The notes beneath the pieces are model-generated. The model was not told the DNA's origin, did not search any database, and saw only the letters and a list, made by a program, of their open reading frames with translations. Of a DNA stretch of 64,000 nucleotides, positions 19,338 to 29,469 are shown in pieces. Each line of letters starts with the position of its first letter. The first letter of the stretch is position 1. The position numbers and the translations under genes are program-made. This DNA comes from Bacteroidota bacterium (GTDB lineage Bacteria; Bacteroidota; Bacteroidia; B-17B0; Aurantibacillaceae), in the NCBI GenBank assembly GCA_016708845.1, contig JADJFB010000001.1, positions 62,001-126,000 on the forward strand, given 5' to 3'.

Positions 19338-20585
19338 TTACTTTTTCGACTTCAAAATTAATCGCAACGAAGAATCTTTCATCACATAACTCCAAGCCCA
19401 ATTAAAAAAGATAGATAATTTATTTCTCACGCTTAAAATCAGCATTAAGTGTAAAAACATCCATACGTACCAAGCAAAAAATCCTTGAAATTTAATAAAT
19501 GGCAAATCCACTACAGCCCTATATTTTCCGATAGTTGCCATCGATCCTAAATCTTTGTATTCGTATTCTTTTTGAGTTTTACCTTTTAATTGATTTAAAA
19601 AATTGGCTGCTAAATTTTTTCCTTGATTAATGGCTACATTCGCTAATTGTGGATGTCCGTTCGGGTATAGTGGCGTTTCCATATAGGCGATGTCTCCAAT
19701 AGCATATATGTTTTGTGTGCCTTGTATTTTATTAAATCTGTCAACTTTGTATCTGTTACGGATAATGTTTTCTAACTGAATTCCTTCAATAATATTTCCA
19801 GTAACGCCTGCTGCCCATATTAAATTATTGGTCAAGATAGTTTCGCCAGTATTAAGTGTAGCCGTTAATCCGTTGTAATTAGTCACGAATGTTTCTGTTC
19901 TAATAATAACACCCATTTCTTCTAAGTATTTTCTAGAAGCTTGTTTAGATTCTTCACTCATACTATTGAGTGTGTTTTTACTTCCTTCTAATAAAACTAC
20001 TTTGAGTTTTGAGAAATCAACATGAGGATAATCTCTTGGTAAAATGTGTTTTTTCATTTCAGAGAAAGCCCCTGCTAATTCGACCCCAGTTGGGCCTGCA
20101 CCAACTAACACAATGTTTAGGAGAGCTTCTTTTTCATGATCTTCAGCCGAAATATATTTTTCAAAACTTAGCAAAATATTGTTTCTAATTTCAATAGCTT
20201 CCTCTGTTGTTTTCATCGAAAGCGCATGTTTGCTAATTTGTTCGTTGCCAAAAAAATTTGTTTTACAACCTGTGGCAATCACTAAATAATCATAGTTAAA
20301 ATCACCAATATTGGTTTCAATTTTGTTTTCTTGAGAAACAATTTTTGTGACCTCTGCTAAACGTATTTGAATATTATTCGACTTCTGAAAAATTTTTCGA
20401 AATGGAAAAGAAATATTAGAAGGCTCTAGTCGCGCGCTAGCTACTTGGTAATAGAGTGGCTGGAACTGATGATGATTTTGTTTATCTATTAGTAATACAT
20501 CAAAGGCAGTACTGTTTAATTGTTGGGCTAAATGCAAACCTGCAAATCCGCCACCAATTAAAATAATTTTTTTTCGTTGTTCCAT
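19338..20585 (-). CDS. ndh: Type II NADH:quinone oxidoreductase-like FAD protein
   Basis: 415 residues. Two dinucleotide-binding motifs are visible: GGGFAGLHLA (11-20) for FAD and VGAGPTGVELAG (161-172) for NAD(P)H, plus YAIGDIAYM, the third FAD contact. The QPLYYQVASA segment is typical of NDH-2 in Bacteroidota. The C-terminal hydrophobic and amphipathic helices around 365-400 would give peripheral membrane binding. It transfers electrons from NADH to menaquinone without pumping protons. It follows hemJ by 35 bases and is probably co-transcribed with it. Confidence 0.85.
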   Translation of the reverse strand: MEQRKKIILIGGGFAGLHLAQQLNSTAFDVLLIDKQNHHQFQPLYYQVASARLEPSNISFPFRKIFQKSNNIQIRLAEVTKIVSQENKIETNIGDFNYDYLVIATGCKTNFFGNEQISKHALSMKTTEEAIEIRNNILLSFEKYISAEDHEKEALLNIVLVGAGPTGVELAGAFSEMKKHILPRDYPHVDFSKLKVVLLEGSKNTLNSMSEESKQASRKYLEEMGVIIRTETFVTNYNGLTATLNTGETILTNNLIWAAGVTGNIIEGIQLENIIRNRYKVDRFNKIQGTQNIYAIGDIAYMETPLYPNGHPQLANVAINQGKNLAANFLNQLKGKTQKEYEYKDLGSMATIGKYRAVVDLPFIKFQGFFAWYVWMFLHLMLILSVRNKLSIFFNWAWSYVMKDSSLRLILKSKK

Positions 20586-20620
20586 ATTGTATGATTTACA
20601 CTAGAACAAGTTTAGCTGTG

Positions 20621-21196
20621 CTAGTTATTAGGTATTGTGGGAGGCGTATCGTCTTTTTCCTCCATTGCTTTACGTTGTTTTTTATAAATATAAACACCGC
20701 CCATTAATAATGCTGCAAAAATAAATAACCCTAACATGCCCCAAACCAATCCGCCAGTTGAGCGAACTATGATTAAAAATACAATAGCTACTAAAAATAC
20801 GGTAGCTAGTTCGTTAAATAATCTTAGTTTAAAAGAGCTTGTTTTAAAAACTCCTGCTTTTTGTTGTTTAAAATAAGCGTGGCATTGTAAATGATAAAGT
20901 GCCAATAATCCTACAAAAATTAACTTTAACCACATCCAGGGAAAGGTTAAAATAGCGGGATTTAAAATCAACATCCAGGTTCCAAAAATAAAAGTCCCTA
21001 TAAAGGAAGGCCAAGTAATAATATACCACAATTTTTTCTGCATTAATGTTAATTGAGCAGTTAAAATGCTTTTTGCGGGCTCTTCTTTTTCATAAGCTTC
21101 CTTTGTGTAGATAAACAATCTGACGATATAAAATAAGCCTGCAAACCAGCAAACTACAAAAATTACATGAAGGGCTTTGATATATAAATAGTCCAT
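20621..21196 (-). CDS. hemJ: HemJ-like protoporphyrinogen oxidase / CopD-family membrane protein
   Basis: 191 residues, with about five membrane segments. Conserved residues of the UPF0093/HemJ family are present: His10 in IKALHVIFV, WFAGLFYIVRLFIY (17-30), KLWYIITWPS, WMWLKLIFV and the His-rich AL-YHLQCHAYF segment. HemJ oxidises protoporphyrinogen IX in heme synthesis, probably with heme bound. The charged, Pro-rich C-terminal tail (after 175) is variable in the family. It is the first gene of a likely two-gene unit with the NDH-2-like gene. Confidence 0.8.
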   Translation of the reverse strand: MDYLYIKALHVIFVVCWFAGLFYIVRLFIYTKEAYEKEEPAKSILTAQLTLMQKKLWYIITWPSFIGTFIFGTWMLILNPAILTFPWMWLKLIFVGLLALYHLQCHAYFKQQKAGVFKTSSFKLRLFNELATVFLVAIVFLIIVRSTGGLVWGMLGLFIFAALLMGGVYIYKKQRKAMEEKDDTPPTIPNN

Positions 21197-21212
21197 ATTA
21201 TTTTATTTAGAA

Positions 21213-21220
21213 CAAAGGTA
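21213..21220 (-). promoter_or_regulatory. Candidate -7 box for hemJ
   Basis: On the minus strand the site reads TACCTTTG, a match to TAnnTTTG, 16 bases before the hemJ ATG. The TTTG -33 element is not recognisable, and the divergent thioesterase gene uses the same 53-base gap. Confidence 0.45.
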
Positions 21221-21249
21221 GTACTTTTATGGTCATAATATAAAAACTC

Positions 21250-21765
21250 ATGAAGGGAAAAACTGCAAAAGAATCGTTAACAATCAATACAGAAGTTGTA
21301 CTGCCTAACGATACAAATCATATAGGAAATTTATTTGGTGGTAAGTTATTACAATGGATGGATATTACATCTGCTATTGCCGCCGGAAGACATTCGAGTA
21401 GAGTGGTTGTAACAGCTTCTATTAATCATGTGTCGTTTGACAACCCAATTAAACAAAACTCTGTTGTAACGCTTGAAGCAAAAGTGTCTCGTGCCTTTAC
21501 GAGTAGCATGGAAGTTCATATTGATGTATTTGTAGAGGATAAAATTACGATGCACAAGACAAAATGTAATGAAGCCATTTTTACTTTTGTAGCTATTGAT
21601 CAAAATGGAGCGCCATTGCCAGTTCCTCCATTAATTCCTGAAACCGAAGAAGAAAAAAAGAGATATGAAGGTGCTTTACGTCGCCGTCAGTTGTCTTTAA
21701 TTTTAGGCGGAAGAATGAAACCAGATGATGCTACCGAGTTAAAAGCATTATTTACTCAAGATTAA
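21250..21765 (+). CDS. Acyl-CoA thioesterase (hotdog fold, YciA/BACH-like)
   Basis: 171 residues. The hotdog signature NHIGNLFGGKLLQWMD (about 22-37) is followed by RVVVTASINHVSFDNPI and EAKVSRAFTSSMEVHIDV, typical of acyl-CoA hydrolases. It hydrolyses acyl-CoA to free acid and CoA in the cytoplasm. A charged C-terminal helix follows (EEEKKRYEGALRRR). Divergent from hemJ; the O-acyltransferase starts 18 bases downstream. Confidence 0.9.
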   Translation: MKGKTAKESLTINTEVVLPNDTNHIGNLFGGKLLQWMDITSAIAAGRHSSRVVVTASINHVSFDNPIKQNSVVTLEAKVSRAFTSSMEVHIDVFVEDKITMHKTKCNEAIFTFVAIDQNGAPLPVPPLIPETEEEKKRYEGALRRRQLSLILGGRMKPDDATELKALFTQD

Positions 21766-21783
21766 TTTATTTTAGAGCTTTAA

Positions 21784-22967
21784 ATGTTAGCCGAAAAGCA
21801 TAAACTCAGATATCTCGAAGGAATGAGAGGTTTGGCAGCTATTATAGTGGTTTTACATCATTATATTCTTGCATTTTATCCTGCCATGAGTTCGGCTAAT
21901 GAAGCACAAATTCATAATGAGAGATCTTATTTTGAAGAGGTAATGGCACAAATTCCGCTCAATATTTTTTATAACGGTGGTTTTGCGGTATGTATCTTTT
22001 TTATTTTAAGTGGTTATGTATTAAGCAATAACTACCATCAAAACAACAATCCTCAAATTTTAATTCAGTATGGTATTAAACGTTATTTCAGATTATTAGT
22101 TCCTGTTTCTGTTTCTATTTTGTTGGCCTATGCTTTTGTGCATTTAGGCTTTATGAACCGTCTTCATTTAGGAGACATCACTAAATCAAAAGACTGGCGG
22201 GTTCGTTTAATATTTCTGATAATATTTACCCATTAATTAAGAATATGTTTTTAGATGTGTTTTTATTTAAAGATAATACGTATAATCCTGTATTATGGAC
22301 TATGACTTATGAGTTATTGGGTTCTTTATTAATATTTGCTTTCTTATTGATCACACATCCCATTAAATATAAAATGAGTTTGTATGGAGTATTAGTTGTT
22401 ATTTTATTTGTAACAAGAAATGATTATTACGCTGCGTTTATATTAGGTGTCATATTAAATAAGTATGTGGTGCAAAAGCAACTAGAGCCAAAATCACTGA
22501 ATGTTCCTACATGGCTTTTATGGTTGCTTTTTATGATTGGCTTTTATTTGAGTTCTTATCCAAGTTGCATCAATATTAAAAAGACTATTTATGGAGCATT
22601 ATATTTTCCTTGGCTAAATAACGAAGTTTTTTATCATGTTATTGGTGCCTTTATCATCATGTTTGTGATTGTTAATTCTCAGAAAGTACAATCAGTTTTA
22701 TCTGGTAAAATTTTAAATTATATAGGTAAAATTTCGTTTTCGTTTTACCTCTTACATTTTATTATTTTGTGTTCTTTGTCGTGTTTTCTCTTCAAATTAT
22801 TTTTTATATCTTACGAATACAATTCGTCCGTGATACTTGCATTTTTATGTAGTTTGCCAGTTATTGCAATTATGTCAATTGGATATTATAAATGGATTGA
22901 TAAGGCAGGAATAATGCTATCAGAAAAAATAGTAGGAATTCTTTATTCTAAAACTGAGCGTCTTTAA
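21784..22967 (+). pseudogene. Acyltransferase 3 (OafA/YrhL-like), frameshifted
   Basis: A multi-pass membrane O-acyltransferase, restored to 394 residues. The N-terminal part has LRYLEGMRGLAAIIVVLHHY with the catalytic His, FFILSGYVLS and IKRYFRLLVPV, all typical of the family; the second frame continues SFNISDNIYPLIKNMF, WTMTYELLGS and more membrane helices. One base is missing near GGG at 22199-22201 (adding one G gives DWRGSFNIS). The enzyme would acylate surface sugars; the GT9 gene that follows on the other strand fits envelope glycan work. Confidence 0.85.
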
Positions 22968-23910
22968 GTTGAATGTCGTTCATGCATTTAAAATGCCCTT
23001 TCGGACATTTTTTGTATCCAAGTTTAGAACAAGGTCGGCATGATAAATTTGTTACTTCCAATACATGCGAATTTTTGCCAGCCAAATAAGGTCCCATACC
23101 AAATTCAGGGATGGTGTTTCCCCATAAGGAGATGATGTCTTTTTTATAAGCGGCTGCAATATGCATTAAGCCAGTATCCGAAGTTATCACTTTGTTGGCT
23201 TGTTGAATAATAGAAGCCGATTGATTCAAATTTAGTTTACCACATAAATTCAAAACTTTGTTTTTATGGAATTGATATACCTGTTCAGCGATAGCGGCAT
23301 CTTCTTTTCCTCCTAATAGTATTAAAGGAAGAGAGCTGTTGGTGCAAATTTCTTTTAATTTATTGAGCGGAATTTGTTTGGTAAAGTAAGAACCACCTAC
23401 TACTAATGCATGATAGTCGTTATGAAATAGCGCAGGTAAAGACGATACAATGTCTATTTCATCCTTATCGTTTATAAAATAATCTAACCCTTTGCCATCG
23501 TTTTTAACACCTATGTTAGCCGCAGCTTCAAAATAGCGATCCACAATATGTTTTTGAGGAAGTTTGTTTTTTTTGAAATTGACAATTAAAAATTTCTGCC
23601 AATTTAATTTATTAAACGAAAAAGATTTTTTACCTAGTGCTAATTTTAATTTTAAGGTTCGAGCATTGTGATGCAAATCAATAATGTAATCGAAGTTTTC
23701 TTTTTTTAATTGAGGAATAATTTCAGCTAACGATTGATTAATGGTGTGAAATTTATCAACGTAAGGATTGTTTTCGATAACCGAAATAAATTGCTGTTTA
23801 GTGATAAAATGAAGTTCAACGTCTTTTAGTTGTTGTTTAATGCAGCGTAATATTGGCGTTGTTAAAACAATGTCGCCAATAGAGCTAAAACGTATAACTA
23901 AAACTTTCAA
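22948..23910 (-). CDS. Glycosyltransferase family 9 (LPS heptosyltransferase-like)
   Basis: 320 residues. N-terminal VIRFSSIGDIVLTTP is the GT9 signature; the C-terminal nucleotide-sugar site is SDTGLMHIAAAYKKDIISLWG. It probably adds ADP-heptose or a related sugar to the lipopolysaccharide core. The tail is Cys-rich (LSCRPCSKLGYKKCP), as commonly seen in Bacteroidota GT9 proteins. The last 20 bases overlap the convergent acyltransferase. The lipoprotein gene lies 2 bases upstream. Confidence 0.88.
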   Translation of the reverse strand: MKVLVIRFSSIGDIVLTTPILRCIKQQLKDVELHFITKQQFISVIENNPYVDKFHTINQSLAEIIPQLKKENFDYIIDLHHNARTLKLKLALGKKSFSFNKLNWQKFLIVNFKKNKLPQKHIVDRYFEAAANIGVKNDGKGLDYFINDKDEIDIVSSLPALFHNDYHALVVGGSYFTKQIPLNKLKEICTNSSLPLILLGGKEDAAIAEQVYQFHKNKVLNLCGKLNLNQSASIIQQANKVITSDTGLMHIAAAYKKDIISLWGNTIPEFGMGPYLAGKNSHVLEVTNLSCRPCSKLGYKKCPKGHFKCMNDIQLKDAQF

Positions 23911-23912
23911 TT

Positions 23913-24371
23913 TTATTTAGGAATAAAATGATATTCTGTTTTTTTTCCATTACCGTCAAATGCCCGTACTCTAAAATCTTTTTCGTATAGTTTTAGGATC
24001 TGCCAAGAGCTAGGCGACGGAACACTTCCCACCGAAATAGACGATGGATTTATAGTAATCGTTTTTTTATCGGATGTTAAAGTCCAACTTCCTGACTCGA
24101 GATTTGTAATATTGCCAAAAGGAGGAACTACTACATAATAGCTAATGGTATAGGAACCACTTTTCGACAAGGTAAGCGTATAATCTTTTAATACATTATT
24201 ATAATATGCTGCAGAATCCACACCATTAATAAGTAAAGCATCAATTTTCCAAGTATTGGCTATACGTTCTTTTTTACTTCTAAAGCTTATGGAAGGACCC
24301 TCTGGGTATTTTTTACATTCACTAAAAAATAGAACTGAGGCCAAAAAAATAAATGCTAATAATTTCTTCAT
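23913..24371 (-). CDS. Lipocalin-like lipoprotein, unknown function
   Basis: 152 residues. Signal peptide with lipobox LFFSEC (Cys about 19) marks an LspA-processed lipoprotein. The remainder (IANTWKIDALLINGVD, SGSYTISYYV, ESGSWTLTSDKKTITI) has the beta-strand pattern of lipocalin-like/DUF5004-type proteins common in Bacteroidota. It is 2 bases upstream of the GT9 gene and is likely its operon partner. Divergent from tatD. Confidence 0.78.
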   Translation of the reverse strand: MKKLLAFIFLASVLFFSECKKYPEGPSISFRSKKERIANTWKIDALLINGVDSAAYYNNVLKDYTLTLSKSGSYTISYYVVVPPFGNITNLESGSWTLTSDKKTITINPSSISVGSVPSPSSWQILKLYEKDFRVRAFDGNGKKTEYHFIPK

Positions 24372-24377
24372 GTTGAT

Positions 24378-24385
24378 TAACTTTG
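24378..24385 (+). promoter_or_regulatory. Candidate -7 box for tatD
   Basis: TAACTTTG matches TAnnTTTG, 27 bases before the tatD ATG, in the 41-base divergent gap. The -33 element would lie in the lipoprotein gene and is not evident. Confidence 0.45.
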
Positions 24386-24412
24386 TAGCACAAAAGTAAC
24401 CAATTTTTTTAA

Positions 24413-25177
24413 ATGTTTATAGATACCCATACACACCTTTATTCGGAAGAATTTAATGCTGACCGCATTGAAAAAATCAACGAGGCCATTTCCAAATCGG
24501 TTACTAAATTTTACATGCCGAATGTGGATAGTAGCAGTATTGAAGGCATGTTGCAGTTAGAAGTACATTTTCCGGAGCAATGTTTGCCGATGATGGGTTT
24601 GCACCCTTGTTCAGTAAAAGAAAACTACAGAGAAGAATTAGACATCGTTAAAAATTGGTTGGATTTAAGAAGATTTGCTGCTATTGGTGAAATTGGCATT
24701 GATTTGTACTGGGATAAAACCTTTATCAAAGAACAAGAGCTCGCTTTTAGAGAACAAATTTATTGGGCATTAGAATATAATTATACGGTAGTAATTCATT
24801 GCAGAAACGCCTTTGATGAAATTTTCTCTATTTTAAAATCGTTCGATAAATTACCTAAAGGTATTTTTCATTGCTTTAGCGGAGATATTATTCAAGCGCA
24901 ACAGATTTTATCGTTAGGTAATTTTAAATTAGGGATTGGTGGCGTAGTGACATTTAAAAATTCGGGATTAGATAAAGTAGTAGAACAATTAAAATTAACA
25001 GATATTGTTTTAGAAACGGATGCGCCTTATTTAGCTCCAATGCCTTATCGTGGCAAGCGAAACGAGAGTGCTTATATTCCTTTAATTGCTCAAAAAATAG
25101 CAGAGATAAAAAACGTCAGTATCGAAGAAGTTGCAGAGGTAACTTCACAAAACGCTTTAGAGATATTTGAAAACTAA
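24413..25177 (+). CDS. tatD: TatD family metal-dependent DNase
   Basis: 254 residues. All metal ligands of the TIM-barrel TatD hydrolases are visible: H6 and H8 in DTHTHLY, E93 in GEIGIDLYWD, H129 in VVIHCRNA, H153 in FHCFSGD and D203 in ETDAPYLAP. The PYRGKRNES segment is typical. It is predicted to be a cytoplasmic 3'-5' exonuclease with a role in DNA repair. The next gene overlaps its end by 11 bases. Confidence 0.93.
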   Translation: MFIDTHTHLYSEEFNADRIEKINEAISKSVTKFYMPNVDSSSIEGMLQLEVHFPEQCLPMMGLHPCSVKENYREELDIVKNWLDLRRFAAIGEIGIDLYWDKTFIKEQELAFREQIYWALEYNYTVVIHCRNAFDEIFSILKSFDKLPKGIFHCFSGDIIQAQQILSLGNFKLGIGGVVTFKNSGLDKVVEQLKLTDIVLETDAPYLAPMPYRGKRNESAYIPLIAQKIAEIKNVSIEEVAEVTSQNALEIFEN

Positions 25178-26012
25178 ATCATTCATAGATTTACCTTTTA
25201 TTAAAACGTTAGTGTATGCTAATGTGTTTGTAGCCTTTTGTTCTTTGGCACAAGTGTTTTTTACGTATCAGTTATTTCCTATTCCTGTAAACTTTGCCAA
25301 TAATTCGTATTTAGTATTTATTTTATTGTCCACCTATTTGCAATACAATGTGCAACGTGGGTATATGATTAACCCTAGCAACGCACATACCGAACGTTCG
25401 CAATGGCTGTTGAAGCATAAAAAAATCATGCTTTACAGCATATCTGGCTGTTTGTTGATTGTACTATTTTTATGTAATAATTTAAGTTGGACATCCATTG
25501 GTATTATGGTGTTAGCGGAAGTCTTGTCAACTTTATATTATTTACCCCCTTTTAATTTTAGAAAACACGGTTATATCAAACCCTTTTTAATATCATCCGT
25601 ATGGACGATTAGTTGTTGTTTAGTGCCATTAATTGAAAATGATTTGTTAACGCTGCATAGCGTTTGGTATTTGGTATCGCAATTTTGTTTTATATCAGTA
25701 TTGTGTTTGTTGTTTGATATTAAAGATGTAGAACATGATTACATGACTGGTGTAAATACCTATGCTAATAAATTTGGTATTACCATCACTAAGGTGGTTT
25801 GCCTATGCTCAGTGATTATTGCCTTTACTTGTTTTTACCAATTCAAGCACGATGCTCATTCTATCATAGCATCTTTACTATTAAGGTTATTGGTTATTGG
25901 TACTATTTTATTTACCAATGATAGAAGGCATTCTTTTTACTACTATTTGTGGGTAGATGGATTGATGATTGTACAGATGGTTTTGTTTTTTATTGTATAT
26001 CATAGTTTCTAA
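25167..26012 (+). CDS. UbiA-superfamily-like membrane protein
   Basis: 281 residues, about eight membrane helices. It starts with TTG, overlapping the end of tatD. The second aspartate motif of prenyltransferases is present (FDIKDVEHD), followed by NTYANKFG, as in UbiA/MenA proteins. The first motif (normally NDxxD) reads NVQRGYMIN and lacks both aspartates. It may therefore be a divergent or catalytically changed prenyltransferase; the substrate is unknown. Confidence 0.75.
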   Translation: MKTKSFIDLPFIKTLVYANVFVAFCSLAQVFFTYQLFPIPVNFANNSYLVFILLSTYLQYNVQRGYMINPSNAHTERSQWLLKHKKIMLYSISGCLLIVLFLCNNLSWTSIGIMVLAEVLSTLYYLPPFNFRKHGYIKPFLISSVWTISCCLVPLIENDLLTLHSVWYLVSQFCFISVLCLLFDIKDVEHDYMTGVNTYANKFGITITKVVCLCSVIIAFTCFYQFKHDAHSIIASLLLRLLVIGTILFTNDRRHSFYYYLWVDGLMIVQMVLFFIVYHSF

Positions 26013-26045
26013 TAATTTTTATCAATTTTTTTGTATTTTTAATTC

Positions 26046-28154
26046 ATGAAAGCATTTTTTCTGTTCGTTTATTTTGTACTGTTTGTCTATCATTCCTATA
26101 TGGCACAAATAACGGCATCAACTAATAAACGTACTGTAGCAATATTAGATCTTACTGTAAATAATGCAGAAAGCTCAGAAGCTGAAATATTTTCAATTAC
26201 ACATATTTTAAAAACAGCGGGCATTCCTTTTTTAACAACTAGCAATGTAAATACTGCTAAAAACTATGGATTTATTATTGCCTCTTCAAAATTTGATACC
26301 AATACGTTTACTGCAACCGAAAAAGATTCTTTAATTAGTTATGTAAATAAAGGAGGTATACTCATTGCACCAAATATGAGAGATCCTTATTTTAATTCAT
26401 TATTTGGCGTATCGGCTAACTTAAATAGTAATGCCCGCTATACGGTATCTTTTAATTATTTTTTAGGAGACCCTTCCTTTAAATGGTTAAACGACACCAT
26501 GGAACAAACTATTTCTTTGGGCCGAAATACCTATACAGCGGTTATTAATTCGAGAAATTACACCACAGCAGGCGCAGTGTCTTTGGCAAAATTTGATGAT
26601 AACACAACTGCTATTACTAAACATAATTATGGGCAAGGTACATCTTATGCACTTGGTTTTTCATTCAGAAATTTAGTGCTCACGAATCAACAAAATTTAG
26701 ATTTTAATGCCAATCGAGTTTATTCGAATGGTTTTGAACCTACCTCAGATGCCTTGATGCTTTTTATAAAAGGAATTTATTTAGCACATGCGCCAAGAGC
26801 CCTGTGGCTGCATACGTCGCCATTTAATAGTAAAACTACCTTAATGATCACTCATGATGTGGATGCAACCTCTGCGTATGACACTATGCAATATTATTCA
26901 GATTATGAAAATTCTGTTGGCATACATACGTCGTACTTTTTCACCACACATTACATAAACGACGGACTATTGTCTGATTTTTATAATTTAAATACGATAC
27001 CTAAAGTACAAGATGTATTAAATAAAGGACACATTGCCGGAAGTCATTCTGTAGGGCATTTTCCCGATTTTGATGATTAAGCTGTATTTCCATTAGGTGT
27101 TCTTGGTAATACGCCTACGTCGTATATCCCCTATAATTCTGGTTCAGGAGCCACAACAAGTGGTAGCGTGTTAGGCGAAGTAGAAGTGTCAAAAAACATT
27201 TTAGAATCTAATTTTGGTGTTTTAATTAATACATTTAGAGCAGGGTATTTATGTTTTAATGATAAAATTATTAATGCTTTAGATACAGTAGGTTACACAA
27301 ATAGCACCACGCTTTCTGCAGCCGATGTTTTAACTAATTTTCCTTTTCAACAACATAAAGATCGTTCTACTTCTGGCGCCTTGGCTAATGTGTGGGAATA
27401 TCCAATGACTATTTCTGATGTTTTTTCTTCAAACCCAATTAGTAACACTAATTATTCTCAAAAAGTAGCCATTTGGCTCGATGTGATAAATGATAATTTA
27501 GACAATAATTCACCAGTTGTTTTATTAATTCATCCAACACGTAGATATAAATTAACTGCGCAACAAGATTTGATTAACGCTTTGCCTAATGGTGTTTTTG
27601 TAACTAATATGGAATTATTTGCTAGTTATTGGCAAAAACGAAATCTTGTTGCATTTCATTCAACTGTTTCAAACGATACTTTAATTATTACCATACCAGC
27701 TGCATCTTTGCCTCTTGATCCTATGATTAGTTTTGTAGTTGATAACGGACAAGCGCTTGCTCATATTAAAGCAGTTGACAACAATGAAAATCCTATACAA
27801 ATTATTCAATCAAATTTTAATGCCAACGATATTATTCTGCATTTTGCTTCGTATCCAGTTGTAGGCATTCGTTCTCTAGAAAAAAATTGGGAAGAAACGT
27901 TTTATCTAAATGCTTTTCCAAATCCAACTAACTCTAACTGTTACATTACGTTTAAGTTAGATAAACTGACAAAAGTAAAAATCGAAATCATTAACACCTT
28001 AGGTAATTACTTGAATGTATTGTCAGAAGATAATTTAATGGAAGGCTGGCATAATACCCCATTTACAACTTCAAATCTCCCAGCAGGAATTTACTTCTAT
28101 AAAATCACAATTGATTCTAAATCAATTACTAAAAAATTAATTATTTCACATTAA
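26046..28154 (+). pseudogene. Secreted polysaccharide-deacetylase-like T9SS protein with in-frame stop
   Basis: Restored length about 702 residues. Signal peptide ends YMAQ. Residues near 270-345 have the NodB-like layout: TLMITHDVDAT (metal-site Asp) and AGSHSVGHFPDF (the HSxxH-type motif). After an in-frame TAA at 27078-27080 the same frame continues AVFPLGVLGN to the second part (NTFRAGYLCF, LLIHPTRRYK) and a C-terminal T9SS sorting domain (NAFPNPTNSNC, ending KKLIISH). The frame is not shifted, so one base substitution explains the break. It probably deacetylates an extracellular glycan. Confidence 0.78.
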
Positions 28155-28158
28155 TCTT

Positions 28159-29469
28159 TTAAATACCCAATTTTTTTGCGTGACTTGATGATTTTGATGG
28201 ATTCCATGAATCTTCGTAAGATTTTTTAAAGAAAAACTCTTGCACATACGCAACAGATCTAACAAATCGTAAATAAAATCCAAAGTAAAAAACCATACAT
28301 GGTAAGTAAGGAATAAAGTAAGAAATAGAAGAATTTTTTCGTTTTCTAAAAAGAGAGAATACTAAAAACTTTAAAAAATTATTGGTGGTATATAGTAAAA
28401 TATTAAAGGGGAAGATAAAGCCTAATAAAGAAGTGTAGTTAACAATCATATCAATCATATATAGCCACCACTTGATGTTTAGTAAAATGTTATAGGTAAT
28501 ATTTTCGAGACTTGATATGAAGTTAGAAAAACGAAAGGTAGCATTTGGATAAAATACATCTCGGTGTTTTCGCACCCTAAATCTAACAATGGATTTATCC
28601 CAACGTAAACGCTGTTTTACTAGCTTTTTAAATGTATTTGGCACATTAGTTTGGCAAATAGCGTCTGGCTCAAAAACAATGCGATAGCCTAGTTTACGTA
28701 GCTTTACGGTAATGTCGCCATCCAATCCTGGACCAATGTCCCAGCCCCCAACTCTGTCTAACGCTTCACGGGTAAATGCTCCAAAAGCTCCTGACACTAG
28801 ACGGTAAATCCCTAAGTAACTCGAAGTAATTCGTCCTACAGAAATGGTATCAGAATACTCAATGGCTTGTAAAGTCGTGCATAAACTATCTTTATAATTT
28901 CTTACTAAAATATTTCCGCCAACTGCACCAATATCATCGTCTAAATAAAATGGAACAATTATTTTTTCAATGGCATCAGCATCATAACTACAATCGGCAT
29001 CTAAATGCACAATTATTTTTCCTTTAGAAAAACGATAACCTAAGTTTGCGGCCGATGCTTTTCCACCACGCACATCGTTTCGTAAAAATAAGTCTATAAA
29101 CCCATTTTTTTGCAGACTTTTACAAATCCTTTCTGTATCGTCATCAGATCCATCATCAATAACGATTAATTCAAAGTTAGTGTAAGTTTGTTCTTTAAGA
29201 GAGTTGGCTAATTTATAAATATGTTTTCCTTCATTTTTACCAGGAACAATAATAGAAACTAAAGGACGTTCAATAAATAATCGTCTTCTAGCATTAATGT
29301 ACTGTTCTTTTCTTTTTGGCTCACGAATTTTCCAAACAATTAAAACACCTAATTCGAAAATGAAAAATCGAGCAAATTCAAAAAACACAAAAAACCAAAA
29401 GATACGAAGGAGCTTGGTTGGCCCTACGGCAGATATGTAATTAAAAAATTCGTCAATAAACTCTATCAT
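28159..29469 (-). CDS. Processive family-2 glycosyltransferase (PgaC/BcsA-like synthase)
   Basis: 436 residues. The GT-A catalytic set is complete: VIDDGSDDD, HLDADCS (DxD), GPGLDGD (acceptor aspartate) and KQRLRW (QxxRW of processive synthases). Membrane segments lie near the N-terminus (about 12-45) and C-terminus (about 340-410). It polymerises an exopolysaccharide and threads it through the inner membrane. It is the last gene of the operon 28159-34141 and overlaps the regulator gene by 4 bases. I cannot predict the sugar; no PilZ domain is seen here. Confidence 0.9.
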   Translation of the reverse strand: MIEFIDEFFNYISAVGPTKLLRIFWFFVFFEFARFFIFELGVLIVWKIREPKRKEQYINARRRLFIERPLVSIIVPGKNEGKHIYKLANSLKEQTYTNFELIVIDDGSDDDTERICKSLQKNGFIDLFLRNDVRGGKASAANLGYRFSKGKIIVHLDADCSYDADAIEKIIVPFYLDDDIGAVGGNILVRNYKDSLCTTLQAIEYSDTISVGRITSSYLGIYRLVSGAFGAFTREALDRVGGWDIGPGLDGDITVKLRKLGYRIVFEPDAICQTNVPNTFKKLVKQRLRWDKSIVRFRVRKHRDVFYPNATFRFSNFISSLENITYNILLNIKWWLYMIDMIVNYTSLLGFIFPFNILLYTTNNFLKFLVFSLFRKRKNSSISYFIPYLPCMVFYFGFYLRFVRSVAYVQEFFFKKSYEDSWNPSKSSSHAKKLGI

